Source: Anaerolineales bacterium (GTDB lineage Bacteria > Chloroflexota > Anaerolineae > Anaerolineales > UBA4823). Taken from it: 7,632 bases of DNA. The position numbers and the translations under genes were made by a program. How positions within the stretch are numbered: position 1 is the first letter of the stretch; the number at the start of each line of letters is the position of its first letter. The notes below the pieces were generated by a model, which saw only the letters and a program-made list of their open reading frames with translations, was not told where the DNA came from and made no database searches. Below are positions 1 to 5,845 of the stretch, piece after piece. The stretch spans positions 1 to 7,632 of the forward strand of contig JAQUAE010000073.1 in the NCBI GenBank assembly GCA_028687395.1, written 5' to 3'.

Positions 1-69
1 AAGCCAATCGATGATGCCAAAGCGGTAGAGATAGAGCAAGGGCGATGTATTACTGATGGCTTTGGCCAT
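1..69 (-). CDS. PIN-domain (DUF3368-like) protein, N-terminus only
   Basis: Only the first 23 codons lie in the window; the rest is beyond the left edge. The start reads MAKAISNTSPLLYLYRFG and then IIDWL. The motif SNTSPL followed by a hydrophobic, Leu/Tyr-rich helix is what I know from DUF3368 PIN-domain proteins, the putative ribonuclease toxins usually paired with small UPF0175 antitoxins. In this group an Asn often stands where classical PIN domains have the first metal-binding Asp. The ATG at 69 is supported by a GGGAG at 79-83, nine bases upstream, and by a TAAAAT (90-95, minus strand) that could be a -10 box. No antitoxin reading frame is evident in the 183 bases between this start and the end of the next upstream gene. 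The assignment rests on a short N-terminus, so it is probable rather than certain. Confidence 0.6.
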   Translation of the reverse strand, partial: MAKAISNTSPLLYLYRFGIIDWL

Positions 70-98
70 TTTATCTATCTCCCGTTCTTATTTTACAC

Positions 99-179
99 TC
101 TTTTGACGCTTACGAAAACGAACGCTTCACCCGCTGCCCGCAGTGCGGAGCTAAAATGCGCCAGCGCAAAATGGACAAA
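99..179 (+). pseudogene. Zinc-ribbon protein gene remnant
   Basis: A plus-strand frame open from 57 (after TGA at 54-56) to the stop at 309-311 has no ATG, GTG or TTG in a sensible place, yet encodes SFDAYENERFTRCPQCGAK and then MRQRK. The CPQC knuckle (Cys codons at 135 and 144), preceded by an ERFTR-type stretch and followed by a basic MRQRK stretch, resembles small bacterial zinc-ribbon proteins in which a second CxxC follows some 30-40 residues later. Here the second knuckle is missing and similarity stops around 170-180. I read it as the 5' part of a decayed or truncated gene lacking both its start and its second half. The same DNA holds the leader of the PIN gene on the other strand. 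A chance resemblance cannot be excluded. Confidence 0.35.
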
Positions 180-252
180 TGGTCAGATCGAACGCCTCTC
201 GGTGCCAGCAGCCTTTATGCACAGAGCGGCGTTTACGAGGCTTTGAGTATCC

Positions 253-939
253 CTAATACGGTGGCTCGGCGGGGCCATCATAACCGCACATACCCACTCG
301 CGGCGAGTTGAACAACGGCGTTGGCTCGCCGTAATTGTCGTGCGGATGCTCTTTAACATGCTCCTCGCATAAGTGACCGGTCTTATATTCTTCTTCGTAG
401 AGGCATTCGATACACAGCCATTGTGCCGGCCGGCCGCACTCCTGGCAAACTGCCTCCGGCTGAACATTGCGCGCCAGCAAAGCAATCGGATGCTTGGTGG
501 TCGGTTTTCCCTGCCATCCATCCACCACCTTGATATCGGTCTCGGATGTGGTGCCATAATCATATAGATGACGCAGCACCAGGCCTGGCACGAAAACTGC
601 ATTTGCTATGCGAGCTTTGCCAACATCACTGCCACCCCAGCCGCCGATCGTGAACTTGCTCAAGTGACTGCAGCATTCCAGCCAGATGGCGCGCAGGTAT
701 TTGTCCAACCTGTCGAGTGATGCCGAGCCGACCATTTCCAAATCGAGCCAGAAGTCTTTATCGTAAGCATCCTGAACACGCAGATGCCAGAGCGTCTCCA
801 CCGGCTGGCTGCTGGCAGCGGCAGCCTGGAGCGCTTCCAGACGCCGGGAGCATTTGTCCAGGTGTTTGGTCACGCCACGTTTGGTGATGACTTCGCTGCA
901 ATAGGCGCAGGTTCCACGGGATTCGGTCTTTCTGGGCAT
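253..939 (-). CDS. pRiA4b ORF-3-like protein with N- and C-terminal zinc-binding modules
   Basis: This 228-residue protein is of unknown biochemical role. Residues 11-30 form a C-x2-C-x11-H-x3-C knuckle. Residues about 47-140 resemble the plasmid pRiA4b ORF-3 family: a WHLRV strand, a FWLDLEM strand, a helix with WLECCSHLSKF, then LRHLYDYGTTSETDI, matching the family's 'HLxxF ... YDFGDxWxH' pattern. The C-terminus is Cys/His-rich (C165, C168, C176, C179, C191, H194, H198, H200, C218), looks like a second zinc module and ends EPPY. I chose the ATG at 939 because an AGGAGG lies six bases upstream; an ATG eight codons earlier (963) would put that site inside the gene. It lies downstream of rluB with 152 bases between, and seems to have its own promoter. 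The fold suggests nucleic-acid or protein binding, but no catalytic residues are recognised. Confidence is high that it is a gene and moderate for the family. Confidence 0.85.
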   Translation of the reverse strand: MPRKTESRGTCAYCSEVITKRGVTKHLDKCSRRLEALQAAAASSQPVETLWHLRVQDAYDKDFWLDLEMVGSASLDRLDKYLRAIWLECCSHLSKFTIGGWGGSDVGKARIANAVFVPGLVLRHLYDYGTTSETDIKVVDGWQGKPTTKHPIALLARNVQPEAVCQECGRPAQWLCIECLYEEEYKTGHLCEEHVKEHPHDNYGEPTPLFNSPRVGMCGYDGPAEPPY

Positions 940-945
940 AACAAT

Positions 946-951
946 CCTCCT
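946..951 (-). promoter_or_regulatory. Ribosome binding site deciding the start at 939
   Basis: The minus strand reads AGGAGG six bases before the ATG at 939. It is a full Shine-Dalgarno match and decides between this start and the in-frame ATG at 963, which has no comparable site. Confidence 0.8.
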
Positions 952-980
952 GAAGTGATCCATCCAATGGGAAAAGCAGG

Positions 981-1010
981 ATATTACAATTGGCCCTTAT
1001 AAAATGTTGA
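981..1010 (-). promoter_or_regulatory. Putative promoter of the zinc-binding protein gene
   Basis: On the minus strand TCAACA (1010-1005, four of six to the -35 consensus) is followed after 18 bases by TAATAT (986-981, -10-like). Transcription would start near 974, leaving a leader of about 35 bases that contains the AGGAGG. The region is clearly more AT-rich than its surroundings. The call is pattern-based only. Confidence 0.35.
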
Positions 1011-1018
1011 TGTATAGC

Positions 1019-1056
1019 TTCCAGGGAAGTTCTTCTGCCAATTGGCTTCCCTGGGA
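1019..1056 (-). terminator. Hairpin downstream of rluB, possible terminator
   Basis: A perfect 9-base inverted repeat (1021-1029 with 1046-1054) extends by a G-U and an A-T pair to 1019-1056. The loop overlaps a 10-base palindrome GCCAATTGGC (1037-1046). It lies 36 bases after the rluB stop, where a terminator would be expected, but no T-run follows on the minus strand, so it is not a classical intrinsic terminator. An operator or mRNA-end stabilising role is equally possible. Confidence 0.35.
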
Positions 1057-1091
1057 TCGCGTGTTCGGCGTAATTGGTGCCATAAGATAGT

Positions 1092-1937
1092 TTATCTACG
1101 CCTACCCTTCTCAGGTGGACGGCCGGGTTCCCCGCTTTTCTTAGGTCTGGACTTCTCCTCAGCGGATTTAGGCCTGGATGCCGTTGTTTTGAGCCTGGCG
1201 GTATTAAGTTTCGGCCTGGCTTTCTCCTCCTCCCCTTTCAACGCAGCCACCTCATCCGCTGTGAGACAACGCCACTCGCGCGGCTTGAGGCCGCCCAGGT
1301 GTAGCGTGCCAGTCCGTACGCGGACGATCTTGACCACGGGCAGGCCGAGGGCAGAGCCAGTGTGGCGGATCTGATGCTTCCTGCCTTCGTTCAGCACCAC
1401 CCGCAACCAGGCGCCTTTTCCCGATTTCGATTCGAGCCAGACGCGCGCGGGGGCGGTGCGGTATCCGTCCGGCAACACCACGCCGCGCCGCCAGGCATTG
1501 AGCTGCTCTTCGTCTGGGTGGCGAGCTACCAGCACGCGGTATTCCTTTTCGTGGCCGTAGCGTGGGTGGGTGAGGCGGTTGGCCAGCTCGCCGTCATTGG
1601 TGAGCAGGACCAGCCCCTCGCTATCCAGGTCCAACCTGCCCACTGGGAAGAGGTTGGCAGTATGTTCCACCAGGTCGAGCACCGTGGTACGTCGATCTGG
1701 CGTGGAGACGGTAGTGAGCACGTTGCGCGGCTTGTACAGTGCGATGTAGGTGAATTCGCTTGGCAGGCGGATCGGGTTGCCATCCAGCAGGATCGCATCC
1801 TGCGCCGCGTCCGCTTTGCTGCCCAGCGCGGCAACCTGACCATTCACCGTGATTCTCCCGGCGACGATCAATTCTTCACAGGCGCGGCGAGAGCCCAGCC
1901 CAGCCTGTGCCAGAATCTTCTGTAGTCGCTCTGCCAT
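1092..1937 (-). CDS. rluB: RsuA/RluB-family 23S rRNA pseudouridine synthase
   Basis: This enzyme isomerises a uridine in ribosomal RNA to pseudouridine; RluB acts on helix 80 of 23S rRNA in E. coli. The 281 residues start with an S4 RNA-binding domain (about 1-60: ERLQKILAQAGLGSRRACEE, then GRITVNG). The catalytic domain follows, with the family motif PVGRLDLDSEGLVLLTNDG at about 98-116, where D103 is the expected nucleophile. The later NEGRKHQIRHT (183-193) stands for the usual EGRxRQ(I/V)RRM; the second Arg is His here. From about 237 on there is a low-complexity Lys/Arg/Pro/Glu tail ending KGRRR, probably disordered and RNA-binding. AGGAG (1942-1946) lies just before the ATG, with spacing suited to translation. 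It follows scpB by 36 bases, a common bacterial arrangement. RsuA-type specificity cannot be excluded from sequence alone. Confidence 0.9.
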   Translation of the reverse strand: MAERLQKILAQAGLGSRRACEELIVAGRITVNGQVAALGSKADAAQDAILLDGNPIRLPSEFTYIALYKPRNVLTTVSTPDRRTTVLDLVEHTANLFPVGRLDLDSEGLVLLTNDGELANRLTHPRYGHEKEYRVLVARHPDEEQLNAWRRGVVLPDGYRTAPARVWLESKSGKGAWLRVVLNEGRKHQIRHTGSALGLPVVKIVRVRTGTLHLGGLKPREWRCLTADEVAALKGEEEKARPKLNTARLKTTASRPKSAEEKSRPKKSGEPGRPPEKGRRR

Positions 1938-1973
1938 GGGACTCCTGCGGCGTTATTATAATCGAGTGCTGTC

Positions 1974-2570
1974 TCAGGCAGCTTCAGCCGGGGTGGGATC
2001 TGGTTGGCCAGCCTCGCTGGCGTTGGCCTCCAGCACCGCCTCGAGAGAGGGGAGCTCTTCCAGGGAAGTCAGCCCAAAGTGACCCAGGAAATCGGCGGTG
2101 ACGGTGTAAAGGATGGGGCGTCCAGGCGTCTCAGCCCGCCCCACCTCCTGAATCAGTCCCTTGCTGAGCAGGCTCTTGATCACGCCGTCGCTGTTTACAC
2201 CCCGTATGGAGTCGATGTAAGGGTGAGTCGCCGGTTCCTTATAAGCGATGATGGCCAGCGTCTCCAAGGCCGCCCGGCTCAAGCGCGTGGTGGCTTCCAA
2301 TCCCAGGAAGCGTTCGACCAATGGGCCCGATTCGGGGGCGCTGGTGAGCTGCACCCGGCCGTGCAGGCGCTGCAGGCGTATTCCTGCGGGGCGGAGAGGA
2401 TCATTGTATTGCGCCTCGAGCTGGCGCAGGGCAGCCTCGATCTGCGGCGTGGGCAGGTCCAGCGCTACAGCCAGTTGGGTAACGGTCACCGATCCCGGCG
2501 CGACGAACAAAAGCGCCTCGAGGCAGGCGGGAAGAGGGAGGGGGAGTTCGGAGGAAGTCTGGTCACTCAT
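1974..2570 (-). CDS. scpB: Segregation and condensation protein ScpB
   Basis: ScpB is the winged-helix kleisin-associated subunit of the SMC-ScpA-ScpB condensin that compacts and segregates the chromosome. The 198 residues contain an N-terminal wHTH (about 15-75: CLEALLFVAPGSVTVTQLA...) and a second one with the family signature at 97-166: LSRAALETLAIIAYKEPAT, IRGVNSDGVIKSLL, GLIQEVGRAETPGRPILY and FLGHFGL. Length is typical. The short acidic, Pro/Ala-rich tail (178-198) is variable in the family. I chose the ATG at 2570; an in-frame TTG at 2582 would add four residues (MYHS), and neither start has a clear Shine-Dalgarno site. scpA normally precedes scpB, but here a divergent lipoprotein gene does. 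rluB follows in the same operon. Confidence 0.93.
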   Translation of the reverse strand: MSDQTSSELPLPLPACLEALLFVAPGSVTVTQLAVALDLPTPQIEAALRQLEAQYNDPLRPAGIRLQRLHGRVQLTSAPESGPLVERFLGLEATTRLSRAALETLAIIAYKEPATHPYIDSIRGVNSDGVIKSLLSKGLIQEVGRAETPGRPILYTVTADFLGHFGLTSLEELPSLEAVLEANASEAGQPDPTPAEAA

Positions 2571-2574
2571 GCTA

Positions 2575-2583
2575 TGATACAAT
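2575..2583 (+). promoter_or_regulatory. Extended -10 promoter for the plus-strand lipoprotein gene
   Basis: TGATACAAT is an extended -10 element (TG, one base, then TACAAT at 2578-2583, five of six to consensus). No good -35 box lies upstream, which extended -10 promoters tolerate. Transcription would start near 2590, about 30 bases before the ATG at 2621. It overlaps the 5' end of scpB on the other strand. Confidence 0.4.
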
Positions 2584-2598
2584 TTGCCCGGTCTGTTA

Positions 2599-2627
2599 CG
2601 TATATCGAAGGAGAACAGCGATGTTCA
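2599..2627 (-). promoter_or_regulatory. Putative promoter of the scpB-rluB operon
   Basis: On the minus strand TGAACA (2627-2622, four of six) and TATACG (2604-2599, four of six) are 17 bases apart. The start would be near 2592, some 22 bases before the scpB ATG. It overlaps the ribosome binding site and start codon of the divergent lipoprotein gene, so the two transcription units may interfere. It is a weak match. Confidence 0.3.
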
Positions 2628-3190
2628 TACGAAAATTACGGATTGTACCCTTACTGGTGGCGCTAATCTTGCCTGTTCTGGCCTGCAACCTGCCTTCACG
2701 ACCGAAAGCGACGCCGGTCGCCCAGGTGCCTGTCTCCAGCCAGGCAGTGCAAAGCCTTCAAGAAGCGCTGGACCAGGCAGCCGAAGAAGCCAGGAAGACC
2801 GGCCGCGTGGACCTGGTGATCACGGAGCAGCAACTTACCTCGCTCATTGCCCTGGAGATGCAATCGCAGGGCGAGGCCTCGATCAACGATGTCCAAGTTC
2901 TGCTCCGCGATGGCAAGGTTACCATCACTGGCCAGGTGCAGCAAGACCAACTGCAAGCTCCGCTCGAAATTTCGCTTGCCCTGAGTGCGGACGGCGCCGG
3001 TGGCTTCACCTACACGATCGAGTCGGCCAAGATTGGCCCCTTGCCTCTGCCTCAGTTCCTGTTGGACGCCATCACCGAACAGGTGGATCAGGCGGTCCAG
3101 GAGAACATCCGCCAGGTGGCGGGTGATATCTATATCGAGAGCGTCGGCATTGCCGGTGGCCAGATGGCCATAAAAGGTCACGTGAAATAA
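2621..3190 (+). CDS. Small exported lipoprotein, YpmS/DUF2993-like
   Basis: This 189-residue protein has a signal peptide (positive MFIRKLR, hydrophobic core 8-20) ending in the lipobox LPVLAC, with Cys22 as the lipidated residue. It should sit on the outer face of the cytoplasmic membrane. A Pro/Gln/Ser-rich linker and a helix (about 40-60, QSLQEALDQAAEEARKTG) precede a domain with VDLVITEQQLTSLIALEM, DVQVLLRDGKVTITGQV and a C-terminal IYIESVGIAGGQMAIKGHV. This 'ITEEQL...V.l.dGki.i.G' pattern is what I associate with YpmS or DUF2993-like proteins of possible lipid-binding fold. That is recognition by pattern, not proof. AAGGAG (2608-2613), seven bases before the ATG, fixes the start. It is the first of four plus-strand genes with likely envelope roles and is separated from the next by 54 bases. 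Confidence 0.85.
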   Translation: MFIRKLRIVPLLVALILPVLACNLPSRPKATPVAQVPVSSQAVQSLQEALDQAAEEARKTGRVDLVITEQQLTSLIALEMQSQGEASINDVQVLLRDGKVTITGQVQQDQLQAPLEISLALSADGAGGFTYTIESAKIGPLPLPQFLLDAITEQVDQAVQENIRQVAGDIYIESVGIAGGQMAIKGHVK

Positions 3191-3206
3191 ACCGCGGCGT
3201 ATCGCC

Positions 3207-3237
3207 CTGACTGTTTAGCACGAATTCAGATTATACC
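3207..3237 (+). promoter_or_regulatory. Putative promoter giving a leaderless transcript
   Basis: TATACC (3232-3237) ends eight bases before the A of the ATG at 3245, close to the distance expected between a -10 box and the transcription start. CTGACT (3207-3212) is a weak -35 with a 19-base spacer. Together with the absence of any Shine-Dalgarno site before 3245, this suggests an mRNA that begins at or within a base or two of the start codon. Confidence 0.3.
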
Positions 3238-3244
3238 ATCCGCT

Positions 3245-4873
3245 ATGACCCTGCGCCTGCGCCTGCCTTGCCTGCTGATAGCCGGCCTGTTACTGGCAGG
3301 GTGTGTGGAACCTTCTGCCCCCCCTGCCCTTATTCCGGTCGACCTGCGCGTCGATGGGCAGGTCTTGCACCTCGAAGCTCCACCGGGGGGCACAGTGGAC
3401 CAGGTAATTGAGCTGGCAGGCGTGACGCTGGGCGCCCTGGATAGGGTGGAGCCGGAGGGCAACAAGGTCATTTCGGATAACATGCAGGTCCGCGTGGTTC
3501 GGGTGCGCGAGGAATTCAGCGTCAAGCAAGAGGTGATCCCCTTCGAACGCAAGCTGCTCAACACCGAATCGCTCCCCGAAGGCAGCACCTTGCTGGCTCA
3601 AAAAGGGGAAAACGGCTTGCTCGAGTTCACCTACCGCAGCGTGTATGAGGACGGGGTGCAGGTCTCCTCACGACCAATCAACGAGGGCGTGGTGGTGAAC
3701 GAAGCCGTGCCTGAGGTGATTATGGTCGGAATTCAGGCACCGTTCACCCCGGTCGCCATCCCAGGACGCTTGGTCTACCTGCTGGGTGGCAACGCCTGGA
3801 TGATGGAGGGCAACACCGGCAATCGCCGGCCTATCATCACCAGCGGAGACCTGGATGGCAGGGTCTTCTCCCTCTCGCTGGATTCCACCTGGTTGCTCTT
3901 CACCCGCCGCTCGGATGAGGCGGGGCAGTTGAACAGCCTGTGGGCGGCGCGCATCGACCCTCAGGCAGAGCAGCCTCTGCTGGTCGACCTCGAGGTAGCC
4001 AACGTCGCCCACTACGCTGAATGGGCGCCGGATGCCGTCAACAACAAGGTTGTCTTCTCCACGGTTGAAGCGCGCGAGACCGCCCCGGGCTGGCAAGCCA
4101 ATAACGACCTGGTAGTGCTCAATTTCAGCCACACCGGCTGGTTGTCCAAGTGGAAAGTCCTGCTCGAGTCCAACTCCGGCGGCGTGTATGGCTGGTGGGG
4201 AACGAACTTCGCCTGGGATCCCTCCGGCAGCCGCCTGGCTTACGCCCGGCCGGATAGTGTCGGTCTGGTCGACCTGGAAGCAGCGACCTTCCAGCCGCTC
4301 CTGGAGCTCATCCCAGTGCAAACGGGGGCGGACTGGGCCTGGGTGCCCTGGATTTCCTGGGGCCCGATCGGCGAGCTGCTCTTCACCGTCGATCACGTCG
4401 GCCAGTCCGGCTTGTCCACGCCGGAGGAATCGCCTTTGTTCGATTTGAGCGCAGTGCCCGTCACGGGTGGGGGGCGCATTCCCCTGGTCTCCCAAACCGG
4501 CATGTTCGCTTACCCGGTCGTTTCACCACTCATGCCGTCTGCCGGTGAGAACGAGTACAGGATCGCTTACCTGCAGGCCATTTTCCCGACACAAAGCGAG
4601 ACCAGCCGCTATCGCCTGGCGGTGATCGACAGGGATGGCTCCGACCAGCGACAGCTATTTCCAGCGGAGGGCCAGCCAGGACTTGAGCCGCACCGGGTGG
4701 CCTGGTCGCCCGCTCCCCTGGCGCAGGGCGGCAGCCACTATGTAGTGGTCATTTATGAGGGTAACCTGTGGCTGGTCGAGACGCCGCTCGACCCGACGGT
4801 AGCTCCTGCCATCCGGCAGATCACCGGCGATGGCCTGGCCTCGCGCGTGCTGTGGGGCAGCTTGAATCCGTAG
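3245..4873 (+). CDS. Lipoprotein with DUF348/G5-like region and beta-propeller
   Basis: This 542-residue protein has a signal peptide (MTLRLRLPCLLIAGLLLAGC) with lipobox LAGC and Cys20 as the lipid anchor. Residues about 30-86 resemble DUF348: LRVDGQVLHLEAPPGGTVDQ, then LAGVTLGALDRVEPEG. Residues about 89-163 look like a G5 domain (QEVIPFERK, LPEGSTLLAQKGENG, YEDGVQVSSRPINEGVVV, ending in a VPEVIMVG-type strand), a module found in wall-binding and Rpf-like proteins. From about 173 to the end there are repeated blade-like strands: RLVYLLGGNAWMM, DSTWLLFTRR, NKVVFSTVE, GSRLAYARPDSVGLVDL, GELLFTVD, YRLAVIDRDGSDQRQLF and GNLWLVETP. These are typical of TolB/WD40-like PD40 propellers. It probably binds the cell wall or glycans outside the membrane. 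No ribosome binding site precedes the ATG. The SDR gene follows after 14 bases. Domain calls are by eye; the signal peptide is clear. Confidence 0.88.
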   Translation: MTLRLRLPCLLIAGLLLAGCVEPSAPPALIPVDLRVDGQVLHLEAPPGGTVDQVIELAGVTLGALDRVEPEGNKVISDNMQVRVVRVREEFSVKQEVIPFERKLLNTESLPEGSTLLAQKGENGLLEFTYRSVYEDGVQVSSRPINEGVVVNEAVPEVIMVGIQAPFTPVAIPGRLVYLLGGNAWMMEGNTGNRRPIITSGDLDGRVFSLSLDSTWLLFTRRSDEAGQLNSLWAARIDPQAEQPLLVDLEVANVAHYAEWAPDAVNNKVVFSTVEARETAPGWQANNDLVVLNFSHTGWLSKWKVLLESNSGGVYGWWGTNFAWDPSGSRLAYARPDSVGLVDLEAATFQPLLELIPVQTGADWAWVPWISWGPIGELLFTVDHVGQSGLSTPEESPLFDLSAVPVTGGGRIPLVSQTGMFAYPVVSPLMPSAGENEYRIAYLQAIFPTQSETSRYRLAVIDRDGSDQRQLFPAEGQPGLEPHRVAWSPAPLAQGGSHYVVVIYEGNLWLVETPLDPTVAPAIRQITGDGLASRVLWGSLNP

Positions 4874-4887
4874 AAGGGAATTTCGAT

Positions 4888-5841
4888 ATGAGGATATTGA
4901 TCACTGGCGCAGCCGGTTTTCTGGGCTCCCATCTTTGCGACCGGCTGCTGGCGGATGGCCACGCGGTGATCGGGATGGATAATTTCATCACCGGCAGCGA
5001 GGCCAACCTGGCGCACCTGGCCGGTCATCCCCACTTCTTGTTCATCCGGCACGATGTGTCCAATTTCATCTTCGTTCCAGGAAAGGTGGATGCTGTCCTG
5101 CATTTCGCTTCGCCAGCCAGCCCGAACCCTTCCTCCCCCTTCGGTTACGTCAACCTGCCCATCCAGACCATGAAAGCCGGGGCGCTAGGGACGCACAATT
5201 CCCTTGGGGTGGCGCGCAAGCACAACGCCCGCTTCTTGCTCGCTTCCACCAGCGAAATTTACGGCGACCCCCTCGAGCACCCACAGAAGGAAACCTACTA
5301 CGGGCACGTCGACCCAATCGGGACGCGCTCCGTATACGACGAGGCCAAGCGCTTCGCCGAGGCCCTGACCATGGCATACCACCGCTTCCACGGCATCGAC
5401 ACGCGCATCGCCCGCATCTTCAACACCTATGGCCCGCGCATGTTGCTCGAGGATGGACGGGTGGTGCCGAACTTCCTGCAGCAGGCCTTGCGCGGTGAAC
5501 CCTTGACCGTGTTTGGGGATGGCGCCCAAACGCGCAGCTTTTGTTACGTGGATGATATGATCGAGGGCTTCGTCCGTTTGCTGCTCTCCGATTATCACTC
5601 GCCGGTCAACATCGGCAACCCGGTGGAGATTTCCGTACTCGAATTCGCCGAGGCGATCAACCGGCTGGTGGGCAATACTAAGGGCATCGTATTCATGCCC
5701 GACCGCCGCGGGGAAGGCGACCCGCAACGCCGCCGGCCGGATATCTCCCGCGCCCGTGAGGTGTTGGGCTGGGAGCCGCAGGTTTCACTGGAAGAGGGTA
5801 TTCGCCGGACGATCCCATACTTCAAGGAAAAGCTGGGGTAG
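4888..5841 (+). CDS. uxs: UDP-glucuronate decarboxylase-like NAD-dependent SDR
   Basis: This enzyme probably converts UDP-glucuronate to UDP-xylose, using bound NAD+ for oxidation at C4 and subsequent decarboxylation. The 317 residues form an extended short-chain dehydrogenase. The Rossmann motif GAAGFLG lies at 7-13, DNF at 31-33, and the Thr-Ser-Glu of STSEIYGDP at 121-123, where UXS enzymes have an essential Thr and Glu. The catalytic YxxxK pair is Y150/K154, followed by RIFNTYGPRM (176-185), GRVVPNF, the substrate loop GDGAQTRSFCYVDD (210-223) and GWEPQVSLEEG. The pattern fits bacterial UXS better than GalE or RmlB. About five extra residues lie around 78-87 (SPNPSSPFGY) compared with the usual short loop. 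I chose the ATG at 4888 because the nucleotide-binding strand starts there and AAGGGA lies eight bases upstream. gtrA follows after four bases, pointing to surface polysaccharide synthesis. Confidence 0.88.
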   Translation: MRILITGAAGFLGSHLCDRLLADGHAVIGMDNFITGSEANLAHLAGHPHFLFIRHDVSNFIFVPGKVDAVLHFASPASPNPSSPFGYVNLPIQTMKAGALGTHNSLGVARKHNARFLLASTSEIYGDPLEHPQKETYYGHVDPIGTRSVYDEAKRFAEALTMAYHRFHGIDTRIARIFNTYGPRMLLEDGRVVPNFLQQALRGEPLTVFGDGAQTRSFCYVDDMIEGFVRLLLSDYHSPVNIGNPVEISVLEFAEAINRLVGNTKGIVFMPDRRGEGDPQRRRPDISRAREVLGWEPQVSLEEGIRRTIPYFKEKLG

Positions 5842-5845
5842 GGGG

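Noticed and set aside
151..255. Continuation of the zinc-binding protein frame past its TAG for 33 codons, containing a CPFC motif, as possible stop-codon read-through
   Set aside because: The motif is the antisense of the plus-strand CPQCGAK region, the protein already ends in a natural-looking EPPY tail, and no read-through signal is visible.
253..963. Start of the zinc-binding protein at the ATG at 963
   Set aside because: The AGGAGG at 946-951 is ideally placed for the ATG at 939 and would be inside the coding region otherwise.
1362..1925. Long plus-strand open frame opposite rluB
   Set aside because: It is an antisense shadow of a clearly recognisable RluB gene in GC-rich DNA, with no ribosome binding site or recognisable domain.
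1955..1960. TATAAT on the minus strand between scpB and rluB as a promoter for rluB
   Set aside because: No -35-like hexamer lies at a usual distance, the leader would be only about ten bases, and the 36-base gap fits simple cotranscription. It stays possible but unsupported.
3192..3206. GGCG/CGCC mini-hairpin after the first lipoprotein gene as a terminator
   Set aside because: The stem has only four pairs and no T-run, too weak to call.
3668..4495. Long minus-strand open frame opposite the 542-residue lipoprotein
   Set aside because: It has odd composition and no family resemblance, and the plus strand encodes a convincing lipoprotein. It is a GC-driven shadow.
4768..4887. Earlier in-frame ATG at 4768 for the UXS-like gene
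   Set aside because: It would add 40 residues overlapping the lipoprotein gene before the Rossmann strand. The ATG at 4888 begins the nucleotide-binding fold directly and has AAGGGA upstream.
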